Below, piece by piece: positions 24,601-34,852 of a stretch of DNA of 64,000 bases. The stretch is taken from contig JBLDXI010000030.1 in assembly GCA_047495785.1 (NCBI GenBank), positions 868,001 to 932,000 of the forward strand. The letters run 5' to 3'. How positions within the stretch are numbered: the first letter of the stretch is position 1; each line of letters starts with the position of its first letter. A program made the translations under genes and the position numbers. The stretch is from Lepidodermella squamata. Taxonomy: Eukaryota > Gastrotricha. The notes below the pieces were generated by a model. It searched no databases. It was not told the DNA's origin and worked only from the letters and a program-made list of their open reading frames with translations.

Positions 24601-26553
24601 ATCGCGAACAATTTCAAATACGCGACATTTTGGCACACTTTGCGCGCGTCTGCTGCTCGAACGGACCATAGTAGGCGGGTAATGATCATGTCGGCTGATA
24701 GCCCGTTCGATTCTCTACAAGATATAGCCGGCTCATTTCCCTGCAAGTCGCGGAACATGCAAAAATTTCGCCTCGAAAATCGCGAACAATTTCAAATACG
24801 CGACATTTTGGCACACTTTGCGCGCGTCTGCTGCTCGAACGGACCATAGTAGGCGGGTAATGATCATGTCGGCTGATAGCCCGTTCGATTCTCTACAAGA
24901 TATAGCCGGCTCATTTCCCTGCAAGTCGCGGAACATGCAAAAATTTCGCCTCGAAAATCGCGAACAATTTCAAATACGCGACATTTTGGCACACTTTGCG
25001 CGCGTCTGCTGCTCGAACGGACCATAGTAGGCGGGTAATGATCATGTCGGCTGATAGCCCGTTCGATTCTCTACAAGATATAGCCAGCTCATTTCCCTGC
25101 AAGTCGCGGAACATGCAAAAATTTCGCCTCGAAAATCGCGAACAATTTCAAATACGCGACATTTTGGCACACTTTGCGCGCGTCTGCTGCTCGAACGGAC
25201 CATCGCAGGCGGGTAATGATCATGTCGGCTGATAGCCCGTTCGATTCTCTACAAGATATAGCCGGCTCATTTCCCTGCAAGTCGCGGAACATGCAAAAAT
25301 TTCGCCTCGAAAATCGCGAACAATTTCAAATACGCGACATTTTGGCACACTTTGCGCGCGTCTGCTGCTCGAACGGACCATAGTAGGCGGGTAATGATCA
25401 TGTCGGCTGATAGCCCGTTCGATTCTCTACAAGATATAGCCGGCTCATTTCCCTGCAAGTCGCGGAACATGCAAAAATTTCGCCTCGAAAATCGCGAACA
25501 ATTTCAAATACGCGACATTTTGGCACACTTTGCGCGCGTCTGCTGCTCGAACGGACCATAGCAGGCGGGTAATGATCATGTCGGCTGATAGCCCGTTCGA
25601 TTCTCTACAAGATATAGCCGGCTCATTTCCCTGCAAGTCGCGGAACATGCAAAAATTTCGCCTCGAAAATCGCGAACAATTTCAAATACGCGACATTTTG
25701 GCACACTTTGCGCGCGTCTGCTGCTCGAACGGACCATAGTAGGCGGGTAATGATCATGTCGGCTGATAGCCCGTTCGATTCTCTACAAGATATAGCCGGC
25801 TCATTTCCCTGCAAGTCGCGGAACATGCAAAAATTTCGCCTCGAAAATCGCGAACAATTTCAAATACGCGACATTTTGGCACACTTTGCGCGCGTCTGCT
25901 GCTCGAACGGACCATAGTAGGCGGGTAATGATCATGTCGGCTGATAGCCCGTTCGATTCTCTACAAGATATAGCCGGCTCATTTCCCTGCAAGTCGCGGA
26001 ACATGCAAAAATTTCGCCTCGAAAATCGCGAACAATTTCAAATACGCGACATTTTGGCACACTTTGCGCGCGTCTGCTGCTCGAACGGACCATAGTAGGC
26101 GGGTAATGATCATGTCGGCTGATAGCCCGTTCGATTCTCTACAAGATATAGCCGGCTCATTTCCCTGCAAGTCGCGGAACATGCAAAAATTTCGCCTCGA
26201 AAATCGCGAACAATTTCAAATACGCGACATTTTGGCACACTTTGCGCGCGTCTGCTGCTCGAACGGACCATAGCAGGCGGGTAATGATCATGTCGGCTGA
26301 TAGCCCGTTCGATTCTCTACAAGATATAGCCGGCTCATTTCCCTGCAAGTCGCGGAACATGCAAAAATTTCGCCTCGAAAATCGCGAACAATTTCAAATA
26401 CGCGACATTTTGGCACACTTTGCGCGCGTCTGCTGCTCGAACGGACCATAGCAGGCGGGTAATGATCATGTCGGCTGATAGCCCGTTCGATTCTCTACAA
26501 GATATAGCCGGCTCATTTCCCTGCAAGTCGCGGAACATGCAAAAAATTTAGCC
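9672..26553. repeat. 178-bp satellite DNA, about 95 tandem copies
   Basis: This is a continuous head-to-tail array with a 178-bp period; copies differ at only a few positions. Recurrent variant sites are: agc, cgc or agt after GGACCAT; G or A in AGCC[GA]GCTC; CAAATA or CAGATA; AAGTCG or AAGCCG; CGACAT or CGACGT; and CGAAAAATT in the first copies against CGAACAATT later. The leftmost unit is the most diverged. Two internal units carry an extra A (AAAAAATTTAGCC starting at 18529 and 23870), and the array stops at a third such variant at 26541. Each monomer leaves frames of 67 and 69 codons open on both strands; I read these as by-products of repetition, with no start context or domain. The array interrupts the Ly6-like cluster. 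Confidence 0.97.
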
Positions 26554-27117
26554 TTCAATTCGCCACTCTGAGCGTATACTGTAGGATAAATGAAGTGGTC
26601 TTGTTGATAAAACAGCTATAAAACTGAAGCTTGGGTGTATTATTGCTTTATTCTGTTACGTATATTGCTAAAGGATGGCCTAAGCGCCATGCGACCTCAT
26701 TCATAATTCTTTTACGCTTGTTAAATGACTAATAATCGTCAAATCTTTGCGGAATGAATGAAAACTAGGCCATATAGCCCCTTATATATGAATTTTAAAA
26801 TTGAGTTGATATTGAGCGTTTATCATATTATTTTAGCGTAAACGCGATTAACATTCAAAACAATGTAATTCCAGGTGAAGATTTTGATATATTACAGTAC
26901 TTTTGCTTGGATTCTTGAAGAAAAAATTTGCGGTAGTACTGCGGTAGGTTTTCGGTAGTTTTTCGGTAGTACTACCGAAAAAGTACCGAAATATTTGTAA
27001 TATGACCAAAAAATTTCGCACGCGATCCCGACGGCCCTCATATGAATTGTGAAAGACCCTGTAGAGAAAAAATTACACACGTCCTTTTTTCTCTATGTTT
27101 TTCAAACAACTTTATTT
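26554..27117. other. Spacer right of satellite
   Basis: AT-rich non-satellite DNA, including the inverted CGGTAG block at 26929-27000. No gene was seen. Confidence 0.55.
26929..27000. repeat. CGGTAG-rich palindromic block, right flank of satellite array
   Basis: This is the counterpart of the block at 9440, mainly in inverse orientation: CTACCGAAAAAGTACCG at 26972-26988 is the exact reverse complement of 9477-9493. A nearby AAGAAAAAATTT and CTTGGATT are shared in direct orientation, so the two flanks are related but rearranged. Confidence 0.6.
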
Positions 27118-28585
27118 TCAGTAAATAAAACGAAGAGCTAAAGCAGCAGCAACAATGAAAGCGAAAAGTTCGAATGTGGCAACCTTAGCATTGTTGCATA
27201 AATCGGTATTGCACAGGCAAACATCCGCAGCAAAATCACCGTCGCCTACGGTACTGCAACCAGGCATAGTAGTGATCCCCATCTCCTTAGCCTGATCCGT
27301 TTTTACGCAGCTTCGTTGAGTTTGGTTGCGAAGGACGCTTTTCGCGCACCACTCAATACAGGGGTCTTTTGCTTTATAATCATTGTTCACACCAATAAAA
27401 CACTTCAGCGCATCTGAAAGAGCGGAAAGCAGAAATGAATGGTAGTAAAGCAATTTAGAAAAAATGTAAAGCTTGATTCTGGATCTTGATGGGGAACGAA
27501 TCTGTGAATTTCATTAAGAGAAAAGTGGAATGCTCACTGCTGATTAGTCGAACTATGACTCCGGCATGAAACATCTGCTCGTACATAAAGACTCTAAAAT
27601 AAAATCGATGCAATTGTTCCAGGGCGAATTCACTGTAACCATCGTTTAAACAATCAGCCATTAACACTTTAACTGCCAAAAATAGACTGCGAGGTCCGAT
27701 ATTTGGGTCTAATTCCTGGGTCTGTCAAAAAGTCATTTTTTCCAGGTCAACGATGCGTCGAGGGGCAAAATGCCTGACGGCAAAGTGTAGGCCATGACCT
27801 GGCGGTTCTTTTGACACCGAATTCGGGGCCAAAGACATCAAGGAACGCACAGAAATCAAACTTGAAAAACAGTGAAATTTCGATTGTTGCGCCATAATCT
27901 GGGTCTAATAATTAGGTCCAATTCTTGGGTCTGATTTTTGGCTCTAATCCAAAATTTCGATGTTATTTCACTGTCATTTTCAATGACCTGCTCAGACCTT
28001 GTGGCCCCGAATTCGGTGTCAAAAGAACCGCCAGGTCATGGCCTACACTTTGCCGTCAGGCATTTTGCCCCTCGACGCATCGTTGACCCGGAAAAAATGA
28101 CTTTTTGACAGACCCAGGAATTAGACCCAAATATCGGACCTCGCAGTCTATTTTTGGCAGTTAAAGTGTTAACGTAACATGGCATTGTGGACCCACTGAA
28201 AAGTACAATTCCGATGTGCACACTGATTGTCCCGGAGGAAATATTATGCATGAAACATGGGTGAAACATTACCCACAATTTTTTTTACAACAATTCTTCT
28301 TGCAGTAATTAACCACGATTAATATGGAGCTTACGCTTGTGGTCAATAGAACGTGATAAAATAATTTATCATATGGATCGCACGACAGAAATGTTTCATC
28401 CCGGAGTCATTGCAACGATCAATGGACCGATTAGCGGTCGTGCCAAAGATCAACTTAATAATAGTTCCACAATGATAAAACTAGTGAGATCGAAATCTCT
28501 ATTTAATTGAAGCAGCCTAAAACAACCAACCTGCACTGAATAACACCACCGCTAAGAAGACAGCAAGCAATAAAACTCTCTTCAT
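27118..28585 (-). CDS. Ly6/three-finger-like GPI-anchored protein 3 (116 aa, 2 exons)
   Basis: Exon 1 (28531-28585) encodes the signal peptide MKRVLLLAVFLAVVLFSA; the donor is GTTGGT; exon 2 (27118-27413) encodes the domain from DALKCFIGVNNDY to CLCNTDLCN plus a hydrophobic tail. Eight cysteines are conserved. The intron is 1117 bp, far longer than in the siblings, because it contains two nested inverted-repeat elements (27531-28443 and 27661-28172). The signal peptide type (MK..LLAVFLAVV) groups this copy with the two at 29441 and 30908 rather than those left of the satellite. The phase closes exactly, so the gene appears intact if the long intron is removed. Confidence 0.8.
27531..28443. 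mobile_element. GACTCCGG-type inverted-repeat element (MITE), interrupted copy
   Basis: The left end, CTGATTAG..GACTCCGGCATGAAACAT, lies at about 27535-27580 and the inverse right end, GGATCGCACGACAGAAATG..CCGGAGTCATTG, at about 28374-28415. The interior near 28290-28370 matches the interior of the copy at 38883 in inverse orientation (AATATGGAG, TGTGGTCAAT or its relatives). The element is split by the TTAA-flanked insertion at 27661-28172. No coding capacity. Confidence 0.65.
27661..28172. mobile_element. piggyBac-like MITE with 170-bp terminal inverted repeats
   Basis: The element begins TTAACACTTTAACTGCC and ends with the inverse GGCAGTTAAAGTGTTAA. The 170-bp arms (27661-27830 and 28003-28172) pair almost perfectly; one mismatch was noticed (CCAGG against the inverse of CCCGG). 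TTAA target duplications and this end sequence are typical of the piggyBac superfamily. The 172-bp middle has no transposase. The near-identity of the arms implies a recent insertion, into the older element around it. Confidence 0.88.
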
Positions 28586-29440
28586 TTTGATAGTCTGATT
28601 TGGCAACTTGTAAATATGTATCACTATCAGTGAAGGACAATAAATTAGATCACCCGTAGCTGTCGTGGATCGAATTGGTTTATTGGCAATCCTTACTGCA
28701 AACTTTTCTGCTGCGTTTTTTCCTGGTTTCCCGTTATAAGATCACGCGTTCCCGATAAGATATCGCGTATAAGAGGCATAAAAGGGCACGTGACACAGAA
28801 CATGCTGCCACGGTTGAGGAATTTTGGTCACATTATTAGATCATGTGACAACAACGAGGAAGGACTTGTCAGTCGCGTTCCTAGTATTTACTTTTAAGGG
28901 CGTTACTCTTTTAGCCGCGGCTATGAACATTCCTTGTCTGATAAGTGCTTTGAAAGGCCTAATGCGGGTCCATCCCCAGAATCATGGAATCCCCGGTCAT
29001 TTATTCATCTACTCATCAAGAATGCGGAATTTTTTGGAACCGTAAATCCTGCTAAAACTGATTTAACTGATTTACCTATCAACCTCCATTGGAAGTCACT
29101 GAGTATTCCTGAAAGAACTCTGGCGTGCCAGTAGGTACATGGGTTTTTAATTATTAAAACAGTGGAAAAACACGAACCGGATTTTCAGCTGGAAACAGTT
29201 TATTAATGGCTAGGTTCTCACTCGAGTCCTGTCGGATTTATAGATGCCTTTTTCAATCAGCAGCGTTTTTGCGTCTAGTAAAGTTTAGTTGATGCCTCGC
29301 AATCTCCAATGCCTTGCTATGTATATGGCACATCTTTTCGAAAATTTATTTTTTAAACCGATGATTAAATCTGAGTTATTCAACGGCGCTAACGATGTGT
29401 GTTGCTATTTTGATGAATTTGATACCAAAACATTGCATTT
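28586..29440. other. Intergenic, no gene seen
   Basis: Spacer between Ly6-like genes 3 and 4; short open frames at 28824-29134 carry no recognisable features. Confidence 0.5.
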
Positions 29441-29932
29441 TCAATAAACGAATCGAAGTGCTACAGCAACTGCAACGATGATTGCTAATGGTTCGAATCT
29501 GGCCATCTTAGCACTGTTGCATAAATCGGTATTGCAGAGGCAAACATCCACGGAAACACCACCACCGGCATTTACAATATTGCAACCGGGCATATTAGTA
29601 AACCCAGCCTCTTCAGCTTGTTGCGTTGTGATGCAGTTTCGCTGGGTTAGGTCGCCAAGGACGCCTTTTATGCACCATTCATTACACGGGTCCTGTGACT
29701 TGTAGTCACTGTTCACCCCAACATAGCACTTCAGCGCATCTGACAGAGTAAAAGAATGGTTGAGTATAGCAAATGTTCTAAGAAATTTGAAAACTGTTGG
29801 ATTTGAAAAAAATGTGGAACAAGTAGAAAGTAGAAGCTGTCCTAATCGAAGCAGCCTATCATCCAAAAATCACCAACCTGCGCTATAGAAGACCACTGCT
29901 AAGAAGACGGCGAACAATACAATGCTCTTCAT
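29441..29932 (-). CDS. Ly6/three-finger-like GPI-anchored protein 4 (117 aa, 2 exons)
   Basis: Exon 1 (29878-29932) encodes MKSIVLFAVFLAVVFYSA; exon 2 (29441-29739) encodes the three-finger domain from DALKCYVGVNSDY through PCNEWC, RNC, PGC and CLCNTDLCN to the hydrophobic tail LAIIVAVAVALRFVY. The intron is only 138 bp, and is probably closest to the ancestral size since it lacks the insertions of genes 3 and 5. Eight cysteines and the asparagine after the last one are present. An upstream open frame through the intron exists but would bypass the signal peptide, so the spliced form is preferred. Confidence 0.85.
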
Positions 29933-30907
29933 TTTGCTAGGTACTCGCAAGTGCAGTAAGAGATATTACTGAATTTCGCTGGCTAGGACACCTCTAAAAT
30001 GGTGTTTTCTATCAGCCGAGGCTGTCGCGGTTGTGTTAACGACCCTCATGGCGATAACGCGACTTTTTGATATTTTTTGCTAATCCATTATCCACCAAAT
30101 AAAACGGCATGTGATTAGCATGCACCGATTCTGCTACTTTAATTGCAAGAAATAGTATTGTTTCAGATTTTTACTTTAAGACTTTTGTTTTGAAGCGTCT
30201 TCAAATTGTTCTTGTTTCGCTCCCCTTTTTAGTTGAAATCACTAGCCAGTTTGGGAAATGCTGCGTAAAAAATTTTTTCGTCCCTGGCAGCTGGCAGCTC
30301 CAGATTCAGGATCGCACCCTAGGTCTAGATTCTAAATTGTTCTCTATTGTCGTAAACCAAAATAACGGGTTGCAAATCATTTGATACTACCTCCCCTCTC
30401 TCGATAGGTCGCTTTTTGGCCTTGGAGAGAAATTTTGATAAAAAATGTAAGTACCCAAAAATCAAAATTGAAGAGAGAGTTGGGCGCAAGGTCGTAAACA
30501 TTTTCCCAGAATTTATTGCATTATTCAAAAAATATTCCCCAGGTAATTAAGCTTTCCGCGTTAGACTGCGATAAAAACGAACAAAAATTAAACTTTCGGT
30601 GAAACACTTTTGCGCAATGAGAGAGCAACGCTGGTATTTAGGAATGCGCTGAGACTTTTTGAACACGACTCGGGCCTCAGCTATCCTCAACCCCAACTGT
30701 AGAAAACCGTTCTCCAGAAGATAGAGTGAACGCTTTTCATCCTTTTCATCGCTTTTCATCGCGTGAAATGCTTTCTTATGCAGTTTCGAAATTTGAATGA
30801 ATTTCTGACACTAGTGCGGCTAAAAAAACAGTGCTATCAACCGATGCTATTTCGTGCCCTGGTTTGATGAATTATTTTTCAATAACATTTTTTCAGTAAT
30901 TTCATTT
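29933..30907. other. Intergenic, no gene seen
   Basis: Spacer between Ly6-like genes 4 and 5. It includes a small tandem CTTTTCATC repeat near 30734-30762. No coding signal was recognised. Confidence 0.5.
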
Positions 30908-31630
30908 TCAGTAAACGAAGCAAAGAGCTAAAGCAGTTGACAAGACAATTGCGAATGATTCAAGTCGTGCTAAATTAGCACTGTTGCAAAAATCGGTATT
31001 GCAAAGGCAAGCTTCCTCAAGAGCATCATCATAGCCGATTATGGTAGTGCAACCGGGCATAGTAGGAAGCCCTGCCTCTCGAACTTGTTTCGTTGAGATG
31101 CAGGTTCGTGCAGTATTGTCGCCAACGACGCCTTTTACACACCACTCACACCACTCCAAATGCAGGTTAAATGTCTTGTGGTCACTGTTCTCCCCATAAT
31201 AACACTTCAGCGCATCTGAGAGAGTAAATGAATGATAGTATAGCAAACATGTTATGAAAATGTGAAGCTTGATCTTGGATCATATTTGATTGTGAAAGAA
31301 ATTGTGGAAAAAGTGGCTCGCTGATTGCTTTTTCGCTATATTTTGACTCCGGCATGAAACATTTGGTGGGGCATTGACCACAGCTGCGATAATCAAAAGC
31401 AATAATTGCTCGCACGACCAAATGGTTCACGCCAGAGTCAAAGTAATAATAATTTGGCCAATCGCGCTAAAGTACGGCTGTCAGCTATTTACAGGAAGTT
31501 TCTTCTAAGGTCGAAACGCCATTAACCGGAAAAGTTTTCTAAATTAAACAGCCCATCAACCGAAAATCCACCAACCTGTGCTGTAGAACACCACGGCTAA
31601 GAAGACAGCGAACAATACAACGCTCTTCAT
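30908..31630 (-). CDS. Ly6/three-finger-like GPI-anchored protein 5 (120 aa, 2 exons)
   Basis: Exon 1 (31576-31630) encodes MKSVVLFAVFLAVVFYST; exon 2 (30908-31215) starts DALKCYYGENSDHK. The copy is three residues longer than gene 4 and has an extra cysteine in loop 2 (EWCEWC), so it has an odd cysteine number and could form a dimer or an alternative disulfide. The end is CLCNTDFCN plus the tail FAIVLSTALALCFVY. The 360-bp intron carries a GACTCCGG-type inverted-repeat element. Reading phase closes correctly. Confidence 0.82.
31317..31475. mobile_element. GACTCCGG-type MITE, short diverged copy
   Basis: The left end GCTGATTGC..TTTGACTCCGGCATGAAACATTT and the inverse right end GCTCGCACGACC..CCAGAGTCAAA..GGCCAATCGCGC match the ends of the elements at 27531 and 38883. 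It lies inside the intron of Ly6-like gene 5. Confidence 0.55.
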
Positions 31631-31854
31631 GTCGCTAGGTACTCGAAAGTGAAGAATAAGACATAAAACTGTGAATTTCGCAAATTAGAACACCTTAAAA
31701 ATAGGGCATTCAAGAACGTTTCTTATCAGCCTAGGCTGTCTGCGATAGTGTTAACAACCCTCATTGCGATAACAACCCGCCCGCTCCACACAGGAATTGT
31801 TTGACAAAAATTGAGCATTAATCCTGTTAATTATTTTTATTTCACTGAAAATGC

Positions 31855-33006
31855 TCACTTTGTAACACTGATAGATTTTTCATGAACTCTTTGTTCTATG
31901 GATTGAAGATTGTAAACATAGCCGAATGTTGTAGATTCGCCAGCAATCGGTTTCGGCAAAATATCTCTAACCGCCACAACGGGTGCTGTAATCTCATCCG
32001 GAAAATCGTGCAGGCCAAAATCGATAACCCATAGGATGAAGTTGAAAACAGAAAACGCCACCATTGCTAGGTGTAGAGCGTCCAACGTCATGCAGCCAGG
32101 TGTGCTGTAGATCAACAAAGCTGGGAAGACAGCGAGTTCCATGACGTAGGCAAACAAAGTGGCTTGCACATCGTTATGGTCGCGATATCGATTAGATCTT
32201 GGTAGCAAAGCGAATGAAAGCACGGTGTGCCATAGGAAACCAGGTAAAACAGGGTTGATTGCCCGGCTGAGTGAAATGACAGTCTCCCATGCTGAGTCGT
32301 TGTGCTGGAGTTTCAGATAGCAGAGAACGAAAATTACTAATGAGCCCAACATCGAACTTGAGCAATGAATGTATCTCGTTATCACCGCAAAATTGCTCCC
32401 TTGAAGAATTTTGAAAGCGTAAACGTGCCGCTGATCTATCGAAATCTTCTTAGCAGGAGGCTGCGAAGACGTAGGCTGTCTGAAATTGATGACCTGTAGA
32501 ATTTGGCAAACAAGAGCCAAACTGCTGATAGCGTAACAGATTTTAAGAATTGTTATCTGAAATAGCCGAGGTCCAGTAATTCGTGAGTCCTCCTTAATCA
32601 ATAAATTCACGTAAATGAGCAACGAAGTCGAGACAATGAGCAGCGAAGCGCAGAGTCCATGAAGGCATAAATTAATGAAAAAGTCGACTTTTCCTGTAAA
32701 TAACCGTTTCGCGACTAGGTCGAATGATAGGCAGAGGTAAATCAGCGCTATGACGAATAGGCAAACAGTAACTGAAATGATTTTGTCGCATTTCGCGATG
32801 CACAAGTTGATTTCAGACTGCGAGTAGCCGAAGTTGTAGTTGCATTCCAGTTTTTTGCAGTTTGATATTGAAAAATGGCTGAAGGCAGCGGCGTAGCAGC
32901 TCGATAGGAAGGCGACGCTGAGTAAGCAGTTGATCAATTTCAGGGCGATTGACAACTTTCGAAATCGGAACATTTCCCGAGGTGATATTTCGCTTATTCC
33001 CCGCAT
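31855..33006 (-). CDS. Multi-pass membrane protein, family not recognised (383 aa, single exon)
   Basis: I do not recognise this family. The protein has about eight hydrophobic segments spread over residues 20-330 (for example INCLLSVAFLSSCYAAAF, VTVCLFVIALIYLCLSF, CASLLIVSTSLLIYVNLLI, ISSLALVCQILQVI, MLGSLVIFVLCYLKL, FAYVMELAVFPALLIY and HLAMVAFSVFNFILWVI). A first external loop has four cysteines (NCKKLEC, LCIAKC). The central loop is basic and proline-rich (QPPAKKISIDQRH). The C-terminal tail of about 50 residues is hydrophilic. The layout is loosely reminiscent of the Frag1/DRAM/PGAP2-type membrane proteins, but I see no defining motif. Long frame and smooth hydropathy support a real gene. 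Confidence 0.65.
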   Translation of the reverse strand: MRGISEISPREMFRFRKLSIALKLINCLLSVAFLSSCYAAAFSHFSISNCKKLECNYNFGYSQSEINLCIAKCDKIISVTVCLFVIALIYLCLSFDLVAKRLFTGKVDFFINLCLHGLCASLLIVSTSLLIYVNLLIKEDSRITGPRLFQITILKICYAISSLALVCQILQVINFRQPTSSQPPAKKISIDQRHVYAFKILQGSNFAVITRYIHCSSSMLGSLVIFVLCYLKLQHNDSAWETVISLSRAINPVLPGFLWHTVLSFALLPRSNRYRDHNDVQATLFAYVMELAVFPALLIYSTPGCMTLDALHLAMVAFSVFNFILWVIDFGLHDFPDEITAPVVAVRDILPKPIAGESTTFGYVYNLQSIEQRVHEKSISVTK

Positions 33007-33493
33007 GAGCTGTATAAATGTGTGCTATAATATACCTATGTTAGAATATATCATAGCAGGACTGTGTTGACCGTATTAAGCCACGGCGTCCTCAATCTCA
33101 GCCGCTGTGGGCAAACACGCTTTGTGTGTGCGGTGAGCTAGTGTTGTTTATTTGTTTACTCTGTGGACTCGCATTGTGAGTGTGCGCGCCCTGACTGCTA
33201 AACAACAACGCGCCCTCATTCGAGTGTTTGTTTGCGTTTGCCTGCTTTCTGGGCTATGTGTGCTTTCTGGCTGCGTTAATGAATGGGGCTTGGTTTGATT
33301 TGTTTTACAAGCATCCGTCGACTGGCATGCCACGGAAGTTAATTCAACATTTAACACTTAAAATTGTATTTTTAAGGCGGATCTTTTTTATCTTCAGCAA
33401 AATAGGTGTTGCAATTCATTCAGTAATTGATGAAAATAATTCAACCGCATTTTTCATTTTTTTCAATAGTCAAAGTGAAGCTAACTGCCTAAG
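33007..33493. other. Intergenic, no gene seen
   Basis: Spacer between the start of the membrane protein gene and the 3' end of the protease gene, both minus strand. Relatively GC-rich at 33060-33260, without a recognisable product. Confidence 0.5.
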
Positions 33494-34852
33494 TCAGTTA
33501 GCGGGTCGTTTCCACGGAAGATTTGGATTGGGCATTTGCTTGACGAAATTGCCCCTAGCATCAGTCTCCCACCATTCTGCGTTGTAGTCAACAGGGTCTG
33601 GCTCGTCCTCAAACACCGGCCAGTTTACATCTTGCTCGATACCACAACGGTTAACACCTTTGCGTATAAGGAAGTAGCCTCCCCAGCCTAGTCAAAATCG
33701 TAAAATTTCAGAAAAATATGTCGTCATTGAAATTACCCCAGTTGTCTCCCCAGCTATTGCGGCAAATCCAGCTATAGTTTGAAAAATAGACTTAAAATTA
33801 GCTGTTTAATTTCAGGAGACTTACTAATCTTCCCCGGTTGTAACATTTTTCCCATAGCCTACTATCGTAACTGCGTGGCCATGCGGGCCGGTTGTTGGGC
33901 AGTCAGCCGGGTCGTAGATGCCAGTTCGGTAGAAATTGAAGCGTTTCTCAGCTTGAAACCCAGCGAAGACCGGGCCTTTACTCACAGCCCATTCCATCAT
34001 TGGAATGTTCAATCTATGCGCTTTCTGGTTGCCCTTCAACTTTAGTTTGTATCGATTCCTCTCATTCACACTGCAAGGCTTTTCTGGGGTGGTATCGAGC
34101 TGCCCTGGGTCGTAGTCTTTGTAGTCCTGCGCCAATAGGAAACCGCCCTTTTTCTTGAAGTATTCATAGACCAGCTCGGCATTTCCAGCATTGCAGCCAT
34201 GGCCGGCCGGGAAGACTGATAGATTGGCTCGTTTCGCGCAGTCGACCACTTCTTGCTCAGAGATCTTGATCACCTCAGCTTTCTTGATCCTGAGACGAGC
34301 CTCGAGAGCAGAGATCGCGGCAAAAGAGTAGCAACTAGCACATTTGTACTGATTCCTGATATCGAGAATGTACCCCCTGCGTCGCCAGTCTACAATCGCG
34401 CCTGGGATGTCTTCGTCATCTGAAAGCGGCGCGCCGGGTGGGTAATCGACAGGCGTGACGACTTTGTTAGCCTGTCGCCGGGATCTGCGATTGTTTGTGG
34501 GCCGGCCATTAGCGCCGACAGTAACAGTTTTCGCCGCAGAAGGCTGCCATCCGTAGTGCTCTTCAAAATCTTCGTCAGACCAATCGGCGAATTCATTCAG
34601 ACCGTAGTCAGCATCATCCTCGCCCTGATCGGCATCTCTATCCCATTCATCGATGAGCGAGCGAATTCTTTCAAACCGCTCCTCTGCAGCGTCGTCCTCA
34701 GCCTCCGAATCGAATCGATCGGCGTCATGGCTTGCGTACATTTGTTTCCATTCCCGCCAAGCGTCACTCTCAGGGTCGCTCGTAGGCAACGGTTGCGCTA
34801 AGACGTATCCACACAGCAGAGCTAGGCCTAAGAATCGCGTTGAGACGCCCAT
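33494..34852 (-). CDS. Papain-family (C1A) cysteine protease, cathepsin-like (3 exons)
   Basis: This is a secreted or lysosomal cysteine protease made as a zymogen. Exons are 33830-34852, 33737-33771 and 33494-33687; introns are 58 and 49 bp. A signal peptide (LGLALLCGYVLAQ) precedes an unusually acidic propeptide ending in YGLNEFADWSDEDF, a recognisable GNFD-type motif. A basic RRSRRQ site precedes a spacer and the mature start, marked by VDWRRRGYI. Active-site cysteine: NQYKCASCYSFAA, where papain has Gly-Ser-Cys-Trp, so Trp26 is replaced by Tyr and Gly23 by Ala. The histidine is in GHAVTIVGYG. The asparagine lies in CRNSWGDNWG, which only appears once exons 1, 2 and 3 are joined. The catalytic triad is therefore complete. 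The C-terminus extends about 45 residues past the usual end region and is acidic and proline-rich. Confidence 0.9.

Noticed and set aside
9864-26538. Dozens of 67- and 69-codon ORFs on both strands
   Set aside because: They recur every 178 bp in the satellite and exist in overlapping frames on both strands, so they are products of the repeat and not genes.
9672-26553. CRISPR-like array
   Set aside because: The repeats are contiguous 178-bp monomers with no unique spacers, in a eukaryotic locus.
28036-28278. 80-codon minus-strand ORF
   Set aside because: It runs through the inverted arm of the piggyBac-like element and has no transposase similarity.
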